Part shown: piece by piece, positions 45,123 through 54,236 of the stretch
Numbering within the stretch: position 1 is the first letter of the stretch
Layout: each line of letters begins with the position of its first letter
NCBI GenBank assembly: GCA_001462345.1
Contig: LIUM01000046.1
Span: forward strand, 124,001 to 188,000
Source of the DNA: Fibrobacteria bacterium AD312
GTDB lineage: Bacteria > Fibrobacterota > Fibrobacteria > Fibrobacterales > Fibrobacteraceae
Reading direction: 5' to 3'
Length of the DNA stretch: 64,000 nucleotides
Notes under the pieces: generated by a model
Databases searched by the model: none
Told to the model about the DNA's origin: nothing
The model's input: the letters and a program-made list of their open reading frames with translations, nothing else
Made by a program: the position numbers and the translations under genes

Positions 45123-45404
45123 TTGGCTAACAAAAGACTTATACTGCCTTTTTATGAAATATTTCTTTATTATCAAACTCAAACGCAAGATAATTTGTAT
45201 TTTTTAAAAGTGAAAAAATTATCTCATGACAGAAAAAATTGCCTAGAGTGCGCAGGATGCGTTGGTGTTTGTCCTACGATGGCTCTTGATATGTTCGGCT
45301 TAGATTTGCAAATCAATCATGATAAATGCAATCGTTGCGGTATATGCGTTCGAGCTTGTCCTGCTGGTGTACTTAATTGGATAGAAAAGCCTGATGAAAA
45401 ATAA
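45123..45404 (+). CDS. Ferredoxin-like 4Fe-4S protein
   Basis: A small protein with two 4Fe-4S motifs: CAGCVGVCPTMAL (with an earlier CLE Cys) and CNRCGICVRACPAG. The longest frame starts at TTG 45123 (93 residues) without a clear ribosome site; a GTG at 45210 would give a 64-residue core ferredoxin. The start is therefore uncertain. It overlaps the reductase gene by 11 bases and most likely supplies its electrons. Confidence 0.85.
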   Translation: MANKRLILPFYEIFLYYQTQTQDNLYFLKVKKLSHDRKNCLECAGCVGVCPTMALDMFGLDLQINHDKCNRCGICVRACPAGVLNWIEKPDEK

Positions 45405-46575
45405 AGAATATGATGTTATCGTTATTGGCGCAGGCCCAGGTGGCTCTGTTATAGCACGCCGTTTATCTCAATATGGCCATAGTGTTTTATTAATTGAGAA
45501 AAGAGAACAAATCGGATTTCCCGTTCGATGCGGAGAAGCAAGCACCACTTTAGAAGATATCGAATCTTATGGTCCAATCGATGAGGATTGCATTGAAACC
45601 ATTATTGATGGGCTTTTCGTCTATGGTCCTGGCGGGACCACGGTTGAATCCTTAAAAAAAGATACTGGTATTATGCTCAACCGAGAAAAATTCGATCCTT
45701 GTCTTGCAAAGCTTGCTGAACAAGATGGCGTTGAATTAGTGACAAATGCTCGTGCTGAATCTGTTAGCGCTGTTATAGGAAAGTTCCGAGAAGTTTCTAT
45801 TGTAACACCAGAAGGTACAGAAAAAATAAAAGGGCGAATGATTGTCGGCGCCGACGGAATGGAGTCTTTAGTGGGGCGCATGGCCGGATTAAAATGTCTT
45901 CACAATGTGAACTCTACTTGTACAGGTGTTGATATTGAAGTAGAAGGTATTCTTACTGACCCTCGCTATTTAACTTTTTGGCAAGGGCATGATTTTATTA
46001 ATGACGGTTACATTTGGAGTTTTCCAAAAGTAAAGAGTAATGTCACTAATTTCGGTGCTGGTTTTTTAATTCCAAAATCAAAAGATCTTTCTATTCAAGA
46101 TATTACTTTACAGTGGCTTTATAAACTTTTTCCAGAGGCTAAAGTCAATAAAATTACTGGTGGATTAATTTCTGTTTCTGGTAATTTAAAAGAGTATGTT
46201 ACTGACCGTTTAATTCTAGTTGGAGATGCTGCTCATCATACTAATCCACTTACTGGTGGTGGTATTGCTGCCGCTATGCGTGCCGCAAAAGAAGGAGCAG
46301 AAGTCATTCATAACGGCTTAATAAAAGATGATTTATCTAAAAACTTCTTAAAAAATTATGAAGAACGATGCTCTATTGTATTTGGTAAAAAGCATCAATT
46401 ACTTTTAAAATTCAGAAAATTTTTATTAGGTCAAAAAAGAGAAGATCAAATTGAATTTTATAAGGTCATCAAAACTTTTGTGAAAAGTAATTTCAGCTAT
46501 TTGGCATTAATCAAATGCCCGATAATTACTTTAAAATGCTTGTATCGTTATTTAAGGAGTTCTTCTAAAATTTAG
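45394..46575 (+). CDS. Geranylgeranyl reductase family flavoprotein
   Basis: A 393-residue FAD enzyme: Rossmann motif VIGAGPGGSVIARRL, then FPVRCGEAS, the family signature GYIWSFP, and the second FAD motif GDAAHHTNPLTGGG. Members reduce double bonds of isoprenoid chains (archaeal lipids, chlorophyll phytol, menaquinone tails). Coupled to a ferredoxin gene and close to mqnA, it may partly saturate the menaquinone side chain; that is inference. Its end overlaps the convergent SDR gene by 24 bases. Confidence 0.85.
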   Translation: MKNKEYDVIVIGAGPGGSVIARRLSQYGHSVLLIEKREQIGFPVRCGEASTTLEDIESYGPIDEDCIETIIDGLFVYGPGGTTVESLKKDTGIMLNREKFDPCLAKLAEQDGVELVTNARAESVSAVIGKFREVSIVTPEGTEKIKGRMIVGADGMESLVGRMAGLKCLHNVNSTCTGVDIEVEGILTDPRYLTFWQGHDFINDGYIWSFPKVKSNVTNFGAGFLIPKSKDLSIQDITLQWLYKLFPEAKVNKITGGLISVSGNLKEYVTDRLILVGDAAHHTNPLTGGGIAAAMRAAKEGAEVIHNGLIKDDLSKNFLKNYEERCSIVFGKKHQLLLKFRKFLLGQKREDQIEFYKVIKTFVKSNFSYLALIKCPIITLKCLYRYLRSSSKI

Positions 46576-47223
46576 AAGTTCTAATCCTGTTATTTTTCGA
46601 TTGTAAACAATCCGCTTTCCCTCTGGTGGTTGCAACAAAGAAAGTATCATGGCGCTTGCAACTGATTGTGCATGAACAGGCCTAAAAAACGCAGGAAGTG
46701 AGTACAATCTTTTTGATAAAAATTTCTTAAACAAATCTTCCGCTCTTCTTTTTTCTACACGATCTCCTAAAAGTAGAGAAGGACGAACTAAAGTCAAAGA
46801 TTCAAATCCCATCATTGATAATCCCTCTTCCATTAAGCCCTTTGTTCGGTTATAATGAATCCAAGAGTGAGGATTGGCGCCCATTGCACTAATAGCTAAA
46901 AAATGTTTTACGCCAGAGGCTTTGGCAAGAGCTCCTGCAGCGAGAGGCATTTGTAAATCCACCGCTTCAAATGCTTTACGATTTCCCGCTTTTTTTATTG
47001 TTGTTCCTAAACAACATATCACAGCATCTGCTTCAAAAAAAGATTTGTATTGCGTTAAGTTTGTAAAATCAACCACACTATAGTGAACTTTATCACTTTC
47101 CTTAATAGACGAATCTATTGATCGAACTAAGCAATGCACATGAGTTACCTTAGGTTCCAAAGCAAGTATATCTCGACAAAACCCTCCAACTAAACCACTT
47201 GAGCCTAATAATACGACTTTCAT
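46552..47223 (-). CDS. Atypical SDR / NAD(P)H-binding protein (HTATIP2-like)
   Basis: A 223-residue Rossmann protein with nucleotide motif LLGSSGLVGG, a VICCLGTT segment, LAISAMGA and a YNRTKG catalytic-type YxxxK, as in HTATIP2/YbjT-like atypical short-chain dehydrogenases. The substrate is unknown. It is preceded by AAGGG and overlaps the 3' end of the convergent reductase gene. Confidence 0.78.
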   Translation of the reverse strand: MKVVLLGSSGLVGGFCRDILALEPKVTHVHCLVRSIDSSIKESDKVHYSVVDFTNLTQYKSFFEADAVICCLGTTIKKAGNRKAFEAVDLQMPLAAGALAKASGVKHFLAISAMGANPHSWIHYNRTKGLMEEGLSMMGFESLTLVRPSLLLGDRVEKRRAEDLFKKFLSKRLYSLPAFFRPVHAQSVASAMILSLLQPPEGKRIVYNRKITGLELLNFRRTP

Positions 47224-47513
47224 AAGGTGCCCTTAATAAAATTGCTTTAGATAATATAATCCGTTTAGAATGATATTAAATCATGATATTGAACAAAATC
47301 GAGAATGTGATATTTAGCATATGCACTTTCAACCCATTCTGGAAGCCATTTGTAGCAATATATCACAGTCTATTGTTTGATTAATCATTTTAAGGGTGTT
47401 TAAAAAATAAGATGTCATGATTTTGAAACATTCAATGCAAAAATATTCCTCCTGAATACACAAAAAAAAGCTAAATTCCTTTACGGAAAAACCTTTCACA
47501 TTCAAAGGATAAT

Positions 47514-49994
47514 ATGGCTAAAGTCACTTCAAAAAATGATTCTTCTGCATCCTCCGTTTTAGATACTTCTGCAGAAGCCTTTAAAAAAGCCTTTACAGAT
47601 CACATTCATCACACATTAGCCCGTAATGAAAAAACAGTGGCTGAGCACGAAAAGTTTCTCGCTGTCGCTTATGCTGTTCGTGACCGATTGATTGATCGTT
47701 GGATTCAAACACAAGAAACCTATTACAATAATGACGTCAAAAGAGTTTACTATCTCTCTTTGGAATTTTTAATTGGTAGAACACTTGGTAATTCTGTTCT
47801 CAATCTTGATGTAGAAGGTGCTGTAAACGAAGCCTTGCATGAACTCAGCATGGATTTTGAAGAACTACGCGAACAAGAAGTGGATGCTGGCTTAGGCAAT
47901 GGTGGTCTTGGTCGTTTAGCAGCTTGCTTTTTAGATTCTATGGCCACACTTGAACTCCCAGCAACGGGCATGGGTATTCGATACGAGTATGGTATGTTCC
48001 ATCAAAAAATTCAAGATGGTCAACAAGAAGAACATCCTGATAACTGGCTACGCCTACCTAACCCATGGGAAATCGCTCGCCCTGCAAACGCACTACGTAT
48101 TCCTTTCTACGGCTATGTTGTCAGCTGGGTTGATGAAAAAGGCAAACTGAATAATCGCTGGGAAACGAAGGATTACGTTTTAGCTCTTCCTTACGACACC
48201 CCTATCCCTGGCTTTAAAAACAATACTGTGAACAATCTTCGCTTATGGAGTGCTAAAAGCACGGATAATTTTGGTTTAGCCTATTTTAACAATGGCGATT
48301 ATCTTGCCGCTGTTCACGATATGGAATTATCAGAAACCATATCCAAAGTGCTTTACCCTAACGACTCCTCAATGAACGGAAAAGAGCTTCGCTTAAAACA
48401 ACAATACTTCTTATGCTCTGCTTCTCTTCAAGATATTGTGAATCGTTTTAAGAAAACACACAACAATGATTGGGCTTTATTCCCAGAAAAAGTAGTCATC
48501 CAATTAAACGATACTCATCCAGCTATTTCTATTGCTGAATTGATGAGAATCTTAGTGGATATTGAAAATATGGAATGGGATGCGGCATGGGATATTGTGA
48601 CAAAAACATTTGCCTATACAAATCACACCTTAATGCCTGAAGCTCTTGAAAAGTGGCCCGTTTCTCTATTCGAACGCCTACTTCCAAGACACATGCAAAT
48701 TATTTATGAAATTAACGCTAGATTCTTGCGTCTTGTTTCTATGAAATGGCCTGGCGATACAAAGCGTCTCACACGTATGTCCATTATAGAAGAAGGTGGC
48801 GAAAAAATGGTTCGCATGGCTTTCCTGTCTATTATTGGATCTTTTGCTGTAAATGGCGTCGCTGCTTTACACAGTAACCTTTTGAAATCACATTTGTTCC
48901 TCGACTTTTACGAACTATGGCCAGAAAAGTTCAACAATAAAACAAACGGCGTAACTCCTAGACGCTGGGTACGTAAAGCCAACACAGCTTTATCTGCTTT
49001 AGTTACTTCTAAGATTGGTGATTCTTGGATCCGTCAATTAGACGATCTAAAAAAATTGGAACCATTTGCTAAAGACGCCTCTTTCCAAAAAGCCTTTATG
49101 GACGTTAAATTGGAAAATAAAAAGCGTTTGGCTCTTTACCTAAAACAAACACAAAATGTTGATCTTGATGTAAATACTTTATTTGATGTTCAAGTTAAAC
49201 GTATTCATGAATACAAACGTCAATTATTGAATGTTTTACACGCCATTCATCTTTACATTAAAATTAAAGATGAAAAAGAAATTGTTCCTAGAACCATTAT
49301 GATTGGTGGTAAAGCAGCTCCTGGCTATTGGATGGCTAAACAAATTATTCGCCTCACCACAGCTGTCGGAAATATCATTAATAATGACCCTGATTGCAAA
49401 GGTAAACTATCTGTTATTTTCCTAGAAAATTACCGTGTTTCATTTGCTGAAAAAATAATTCCTGCTGCTGATTTATCAGAACAAATTTCTACTGCAGGTA
49501 CAGAAGCTTCTGGAACAGGTAATATGAAATTTGCCTTAAATGGAGCCCTTACTATTGGTACTCTTGATGGTGCTAACGTAGAAATGCTTGAAGAAGTCGG
49601 CGATGACAATATTTTCATTTTTGGTTTAACAGTTGAACAAGTTCAAGATCTCCTTGCTAAAGGATACAGACCTAAAGACTATTATGAATCCAATGATGAT
49701 TTACGTCGAGTTCTAGACTTAATTCAAAGCGGCTTCTTTAGTCCAGAAAGGCCTGATTTATTTAAACATGTTGTGGATAAGTTACTTTCTAACGACTCCT
49801 ACCTTTTACTCGCTGATTTTGCTGATTATATTAAGACACATAAAACAGTGGAAAAACTCTATTTAGATAAAAAAGCCTGGGCAGAAAAAGCAATTCTTAA
49901 CGTCGCTAGAATGGGCAAATTCAGCTCGGATCGAACGATTAATCAATATGCAAAAGAAATTTGGAATGCCAAAGCTTGCCCAATTAAGCTCTAA
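47514..49994 (+). CDS. glgP: Glycogen phosphorylase
   Basis: An 826-residue GT35 enzyme. Diagnostic parts are VYYLSLEFLIGRTLGNSV, GNGGLGRLAACFLDSMATL, the conserved NDTHPAISIAELMR, RIHEYKRQLLN and the PLP-Lys region SGTGNMKFALNGALTIGTLD. It releases glucose-1-phosphate from glycogen; glycogen storage is known for Fibrobacter. AAAGGA precedes the start. Its terminator has been copied downstream as part of a tandem duplication. Confidence 0.96.
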   Translation: MAKVTSKNDSSASSVLDTSAEAFKKAFTDHIHHTLARNEKTVAEHEKFLAVAYAVRDRLIDRWIQTQETYYNNDVKRVYYLSLEFLIGRTLGNSVLNLDVEGAVNEALHELSMDFEELREQEVDAGLGNGGLGRLAACFLDSMATLELPATGMGIRYEYGMFHQKIQDGQQEEHPDNWLRLPNPWEIARPANALRIPFYGYVVSWVDEKGKLNNRWETKDYVLALPYDTPIPGFKNNTVNNLRLWSAKSTDNFGLAYFNNGDYLAAVHDMELSETISKVLYPNDSSMNGKELRLKQQYFLCSASLQDIVNRFKKTHNNDWALFPEKVVIQLNDTHPAISIAELMRILVDIENMEWDAAWDIVTKTFAYTNHTLMPEALEKWPVSLFERLLPRHMQIIYEINARFLRLVSMKWPGDTKRLTRMSIIEEGGEKMVRMAFLSIIGSFAVNGVAALHSNLLKSHLFLDFYELWPEKFNNKTNGVTPRRWVRKANTALSALVTSKIGDSWIRQLDDLKKLEPFAKDASFQKAFMDVKLENKKRLALYLKQTQNVDLDVNTLFDVQVKRIHEYKRQLLNVLHAIHLYIKIKDEKEIVPRTIMIGGKAAPGYWMAKQIIRLTTAVGNIINNDPDCKGKLSVIFLENYRVSFAEKIIPAADLSEQISTAGTEASGTGNMKFALNGALTIGTLDGANVEMLEEVGDDNIFIFGLTVEQVQDLLAKGYRPKDYYESNDDLRRVLDLIQSGFFSPERPDLFKHVVDKLLSNDSYLLLADFADYIKTHKTVEKLYLDKKAWAEKAILNVARMGKFSSDRTINQYAKEIWNAKACPIKL

Positions 49995-50016
49995 TTCTTA
50001 AATCTTTATTATTTAC

Positions 50017-50045
50017 AACTCGCTTATCCGTAAGCGAGTTTTTTT
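50017..50045 (+). terminator. Terminator of glgP
   Basis: AACTCGCTTA (50017-50026) pairs with TAAGCGAGTT (50031-50040), followed by a T-run. A near copy follows the next gene at 50683. Confidence 0.9.
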
Positions 50046-50114
50046 ATAGAAAAGACATTTTATGTAATAATACGTGAGAAATGGCATTGTTTTATGCTTT
50101 TACAAGGTTACTCT

Positions 50115-50143
50115 TTGCAAAAAATCTTCTTTTTCGTTATTTT
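50115..50143 (+). promoter_or_regulatory. Candidate promoter of the first Ser-rich lipoprotein gene
   Basis: TTGCAA (50115-50120) and TATTTT (50138-50143) are 17 bases apart. The same pair is preserved in the duplicated copy near 50784-50812. Confidence 0.45.
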
Positions 50144-50174
50144 ATCTATAGAATAATTTTTGGAGCTTAATGAT

Positions 50175-50660
50175 ATGAATATCAAAATAAAACACTTTCA
50201 AAAAAAAACTCCCTATTCTAGTAGTGGAAAAAACAAGCTTTTAGCAGCTCTTGGCTTAATGGCGTCTTTAGGTGTTTCTGGTTGTGATATTACAGAACAA
50301 CCTTTATCAGGTGATCCAGCTATGCCTGAAAGTTCATCTTCAGAAGAAGAACCAGAAGCTGGTGTTATTGCAATGCCTGAAAGTTCGTCTTCAAGTGATG
50401 TAATAGTAAAATTGGATACAATTCAACCGATATCTGGATCTATTATTTACGTAAAAGAATCTTCCTCTTCCACGTCTTCATCATCTTCAAGTGATGTAAT
50501 AATTGAAATAGTTCCACCTTTACCTTTGAGCGGTGTTATTCAAATAGAAATGCCTGAAAGTTCATCTTCAGTAGAAACGCCTATTCCTATGGGTGGTGTT
50601 CCCATTGACAGCACTGTTCCAATTGATGTAATAGAACCCATCAACACTGAAGAACCTTAA
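50175..50660 (+). CDS. Ser-rich repeat lipoprotein, copy A (possible radical SAM substrate)
   Basis: I start at ATG 50175 (MNIKIKHFQKKTPY), nine bases after GGAG. A leader of about 36 residues with LLAALGLMASLGVSGC ends in a lipobox. The mature 125 residues have no other Cys and are built of repeats: four ESSSS blocks (mostly MPESSSS), each preceded by a (S/A/G)G-x-(I/V) strand, with acidic spacers. It has no domain I recognise. The adjacent paralogue and the radical SAM/SPASM gene two genes downstream make it a candidate modified lipoprotein, an inference from context. Confidence 0.75.
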   Translation: MNIKIKHFQKKTPYSSSGKNKLLAALGLMASLGVSGCDITEQPLSGDPAMPESSSSEEEPEAGVIAMPESSSSSDVIVKLDTIQPISGSIIYVKESSSSTSSSSSSDVIIEIVPPLPLSGVIQIEMPESSSSVETPIPMGGVPIDSTVPIDVIEPINTEEP

Positions 50661-50682
50661 ACTTTAAATCTTATTCATTTAT

Positions 50683-50711
50683 AACTCGCTTATTTTTAAG
50701 CGAGTTTTTTA
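50683..50711 (+). terminator. Terminator after lipoprotein copy A
   Basis: AACTCGCTTA (50683-50692) pairs with TAAGCGAGTT (50697-50706), followed by a T-run. It is the duplicated version of the glgP terminator. Confidence 0.9.
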
Positions 50712-50843
50712 TTTCTAGAATAGCCATTTTATGTAATAATACGTGAGAAAAGGCATTGTTTTATGCTTTTACAAGGTTACTCTTTGCAAAAAATCTTCTT
50801 TTTCATTATTTTATCTATAGAATAATTTTTGGAGCTTAATGGT

Positions 50844-51368
50844 ATGAATATCAAAATAAAACACTTTCAAAAAAAAACTCCCTATTCTAGTAGTGGAAAA
50901 AACAAGCTTTTAGCAGCACTTGGTTTAGCTGCCTCTTTAGGTATTGCAGGTTGTGAAACAACATCAACATCAGGTGATCCAGTTATGCCAGAAACTTTGT
51001 CTTCGGCAGAAGTACCAGAAAGTTCTTCTTCAGAAGAACCTCCATTAGGTGGTGAAATTCAAATGCCTGAAAGCTCTTCGTCAACAGAAGTACCTGAAAG
51101 CTCATCTTCAATAAAAACTCCTATTCCTATAGGTGGTGTTCCTGTTGATCCAATTCAACCGTTGGCTGGAACTATTATTGAGGTTTATCGCTTTGAGTCA
51201 TCCTCTTCCGTGTCCTCCTCATCCTCAGAAGAACCTCCATTAGCTGGTGGAGTACAAATAATTGATAGTTCTTCTTCAACGGACTCCCCTAAAGCAGGTA
51301 TTGTCGAAATACCTGAAAGTTCATCTTCAACAAATGCTTCATTAGATGATGAGTCTCTCATCCTTTAA
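50844..51368 (+). CDS. Ser-rich repeat lipoprotein, copy B (possible radical SAM substrate)
   Basis: The start is ATG 50844, nine bases after GGAG as in copy A. The leader is nearly identical to copy A (KIKHFQKKTPYSSSGKNKLL) and ends in the lipobox IAGC. The mature part of about 140 residues has six SSSS blocks (for example MPESSSSTEVPESSSS and ESSSSVSSSSSEEPPLAGG) and shares IPIGGVPVD with copy A. No further Cys. It ends nine bases before the radical SAM gene with no terminator between, so the two are probably co-transcribed. Confidence 0.78.
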   Translation: MNIKIKHFQKKTPYSSSGKNKLLAALGLAASLGIAGCETTSTSGDPVMPETLSSAEVPESSSSEEPPLGGEIQMPESSSSTEVPESSSSIKTPIPIGGVPVDPIQPLAGTIIEVYRFESSSSVSSSSSEEPPLAGGVQIIDSSSSTDSPKAGIVEIPESSSSTNASLDDESLIL

Positions 51369-51377
51369 TTTTAAAAT

Positions 51378-52439
51378 ATGAATCTTGTTTTAAATCTTAC
51401 TGAACAGTGTAATTTACGCTGTTCCTATTGTTATTATAATCATCTTCAAGAAGAACGTTTTTGCTCAATGAATTTAAATATCTTAGAGCGTGCCATAGCT
51501 TATGGTTTTCAACGTTCTTTAGAATTAGGAGACTCTTTCTTAAACATCACTTTTTTTGGCGGAGAACCTCTTCTTAAAAAAGATCTCATCTTAAAAGGCG
51601 TTGACATTGCTAAAAAATACAAACCCGAAAAGATGAAACTTCAATTTGCCGTTAACACAAATGGGACCTTGATTAATTCTTTTTGGCTTGATTTTTTTAA
51701 GAAAGAAAACTTCTATTTGTATTTGTCTTTAGATGGTCCTGCAGAAATTCATGATAAACAAAGATATACTATTCGTAAACACGGTACTTTTGCACTCATT
51801 GAGCCTCACTTAAAAACGATTCGTCAACTGAATACCACTATTTTACGTGTAATCACTCATGACCATATTCAGGGATTAAGCGACTCTATCGAGTGGATTG
51901 TGAATCAAGGATTTACGAAAGTCACAACGGCTGTTGATTTTGATGGAAAATGGACATCAGATCATTTTAACGAGCTAAAAAAAGAGTACGAAAAAATAGC
52001 TTCTTATTGGGTCTCTCTTAAAAAAAAGAAACACCCGCTTTATTTAGGAACAATACAAGATAAAATCCGCTTAGAATTAGAAAGTACTTCTTATAAGAAA
52101 AAAACTTGCTCCATCCTGGAACGCATTCTTGCAGTTTCTGCGAATGGAACGTTGTTTCCATGTACTCGTTTTGTCTCTTCTAAACCTGATGCTTTATATA
52201 AAATTGGAACTGTTTATACAGGGATTGATGAATCCAAGACTCAAGAAATAAAATCCTTTTTAAAAAGTGATAAAGAAACTTGTAAAGAATGCGAATTAAA
52301 AAGTCGATGTGTGGGTAATGAATGCGGTTGTATTACTTTTTCAACAACCAATACCTTATCTAAAGTGTCTCCAGAAGTTTGTACTCATGAACGTATGCTT
52401 GCTTTAATTTGCGATGAAGCAGCAATGCAATTGATATAG
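51378..52439 (+). CDS. Radical SAM/SPASM peptide-modifying enzyme
   Basis: A 353-residue enzyme: radical SAM motif CNLRCSYCYYN at residues about 11-20, FFGGEPLL, NTNGTLI and SLDGP in the barrel, then a SPASM-like C-terminal domain with Cys at KKTCSIL, FPCTRF, ETCKEC, SRCVGNECGC and EVCTHERM. This architecture is shared by anaerobic sulfatase maturases and RiPP or lipoprotein maturases, which modify side chains of ribosomally made proteins. The two Ser-rich lipoproteins directly upstream are the obvious candidate substrates; the Bacteroidales rSAM/lipoprotein systems are a precedent as I recall them. No sulfatase gene is seen. Confidence 0.85.
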   Translation: MNLVLNLTEQCNLRCSYCYYNHLQEERFCSMNLNILERAIAYGFQRSLELGDSFLNITFFGGEPLLKKDLILKGVDIAKKYKPEKMKLQFAVNTNGTLINSFWLDFFKKENFYLYLSLDGPAEIHDKQRYTIRKHGTFALIEPHLKTIRQLNTTILRVITHDHIQGLSDSIEWIVNQGFTKVTTAVDFDGKWTSDHFNELKKEYEKIASYWVSLKKKKHPLYLGTIQDKIRLELESTSYKKKTCSILERILAVSANGTLFPCTRFVSSKPDALYKIGTVYTGIDESKTQEIKSFLKSDKETCKECELKSRCVGNECGCITFSTTNTLSKVSPEVCTHERMLALICDEAAMQLI

Positions 52440-52447
52440 TTTTGCTA

Positions 52448-54223
52448 TTAACTTCCTATCGAGTCAAGCTCTTCATATCGTTCATAGAATTTCAATAAAA
52501 GACTTTCTTTTTCTGCTAATTCCGTTTGTATTTTTATCAATTTTTCTGGATTAGTATAAACAGAGGCGTCTGTCAGCTCTATTTGTAACTTCTCAATTTC
52601 AGCTTCTAATTGTTCAATTTTATCTGGAAGCGCATTATATTCCATTTCTTCTTTATAGCTACGTTTTTTCTTTGTGGTAGAAATTCGATTTTCTGAAATT
52701 TCTTTTGATTGTTTTAAAGAGACATTTTCTGTTATTTCAGTCTCTCGGCGTTTTTTCGATTTTTCATAGTCTGAATAACCACCCACACATTCATAAATCA
52801 TTCCATTTTCTTCAATGCCAATAATAGTGGTGGCAATAGAATCCAAGAACGCGCGATCATGACTTACCACAAGAACAGTTCCTTTGTATTCTCCTAATAA
52901 ATCAGCCAATAAATCGAGCGTTTCCATATCTAGATCATTGGTGGGCTCATCTAAGACTAATACATTCGAAGGTCTAGAAAAAAGACTCGCTAATAATAAC
53001 CTGTTTTTTTCTCCTCCAGATAGAGCGCTAATTGGCCCTCGAGCGCGATCCGCAGAAAAAAGAAAATCCTGCAAATAACTTAAAACATGTTTCTTTTTCC
53101 CTTGGAGCTCAATATATTCCTGCCCATCTCCAATATTTTCTACAAGCGATTTATCTTCGCGCAATCGATTTCGCATTTGATCAAAATAGGCTATTTCCAA
53201 ATTGGTTCCAAGACGAACATCACCTGTAATCGGAGTTAATTCTCCTAACATTAAACGCAATAAAGTGGTTTTTCCGCTTCCATTTTCACCAACAATTCCA
53301 ATTCGATCACCTCTAGAGATTTCTGTAGAAAAGGGTTGTATTAATGGATTTTCTTCATAAGAATAACTCACATTATCTAAACGAGCAACTAGTCTTCCAG
53401 AACGATCCGCTTCAGTAATCTGCATTGAAACTTGACCCGTTCGGCTTCGCCTTTCTTTTCTTTCTTCACGCATTCGAATTAATGCACGAACTCGGCCTTC
53501 ATTTCTTGTACGTCTCGCCTTAATTCCTTTTCGAATCCATACTTCTTCTTCAGCAAGCCTTTTATCGAATAATTTATTAGCACGTTCTTCATCTTCAATT
53601 TGTGCCATTTGGTAATTCACAAATTGGTCATAAGTGCAATTCCACGAACGAATTTGTCCTCGATCTAATTCCAAAATACGCGTGGCTAAGCGACGAACAA
53701 AAGCGCGGTCATGGCTAATAAATAAAATAGCACCGTTGTAACGGCTTAAAATTCCTTCAAGCCATTGAATAGAAGGAATGTCTAAATGATTTGTGGGTTC
53801 GTCTAGCAAGAGAATATCTGGTTCAAGGGCAAGAGCCTTGGCAAATAAAACACGACGTTTCTGGCCGCCTGAAAGAGAATCATAGGGGAGCTCTGGATCA
53901 ATTCCTGTTTTTCCAAGAATCGCTTCTTTTGCAGAATACCCTTCGTGCTCCTCATTTCCAAAAACAATTGAACGCACTGTTCCGTCCATATGAGCAGGAA
54001 TTTCTTGAATCAAACGAGCCATTCGAAGCCCTGTTTTCGAAATCACTTCTCCAGAATCTGAAGCCATCTCTTGAGACAAGATTTTAAAAAGAGTACTTTT
54101 CCCTTCTCCATTTCGCCCAATAAGACATATTCGCTCCATAGGTTCAACGTCAAAAGATACACCATCTAAAAGGGGAGGGCCGCCAAAAGTCAATTTTAAA
54201 TTCTGAACTGAAAGTAATGCCAT
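52448..54223 (-). CDS. ABC-F family ATPase (Uup-like)
   Basis: A 591-residue soluble protein with two ABC domains: Walker A GRNGEGKST and GENGSGKTT, signatures LSGGQKRR and LSGGEKN, Walker B LLLDEPTNHLD and LVLDEPTNDLD. The linker between them and a C-terminal coiled coil (residues about 520-585) fit the Uup/EttA-type ABC-F group. These act on ribosomes or nucleic acids rather than transport. No ribosome site is obvious at ATG 54223, and a terminator-like hairpin lies just upstream, suggesting leader control. Confidence 0.9.
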   Translation of the reverse strand: MALLSVQNLKLTFGGPPLLDGVSFDVEPMERICLIGRNGEGKSTLFKILSQEMASDSGEVISKTGLRMARLIQEIPAHMDGTVRSIVFGNEEHEGYSAKEAILGKTGIDPELPYDSLSGGQKRRVLFAKALALEPDILLLDEPTNHLDIPSIQWLEGILSRYNGAILFISHDRAFVRRLATRILELDRGQIRSWNCTYDQFVNYQMAQIEDEERANKLFDKRLAEEEVWIRKGIKARRTRNEGRVRALIRMREERKERRSRTGQVSMQITEADRSGRLVARLDNVSYSYEENPLIQPFSTEISRGDRIGIVGENGSGKTTLLRLMLGELTPITGDVRLGTNLEIAYFDQMRNRLREDKSLVENIGDGQEYIELQGKKKHVLSYLQDFLFSADRARGPISALSGGEKNRLLLASLFSRPSNVLVLDEPTNDLDMETLDLLADLLGEYKGTVLVVSHDRAFLDSIATTIIGIEENGMIYECVGGYSDYEKSKKRRETEITENVSLKQSKEISENRISTTKKKRSYKEEMEYNALPDKIEQLEAEIEKLQIELTDASVYTNPEKLIKIQTELAEKESLLLKFYERYEELDSIGS

Positions 54224-54236
54224 AACACAAAGTTAC

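Larger units (their letters stand above)
49998..51367 (+). repeat. Tandem duplication: terminator-promoter-lipoprotein gene
   Basis: The unit from the glgP terminator through the first Ser-rich lipoprotein gene (about 49998-50660) recurs as 50664-51367, at an offset of about 666-669 bases. The promoter region and the first roughly 100 coding bases are almost identical, while the rest of the coding sequence has diverged in arrangement of its repeat blocks. Confidence 0.85.

Noticed and set aside
50091-50108. Sigma-54-like TGGCATTG...TGCTT upstream of the Ser-rich lipoprotein genes
   Set aside because: The GG to GC spacing is 11 instead of 10 bases, although the sequence is conserved in both copies; a sigma-70 candidate is nearer.
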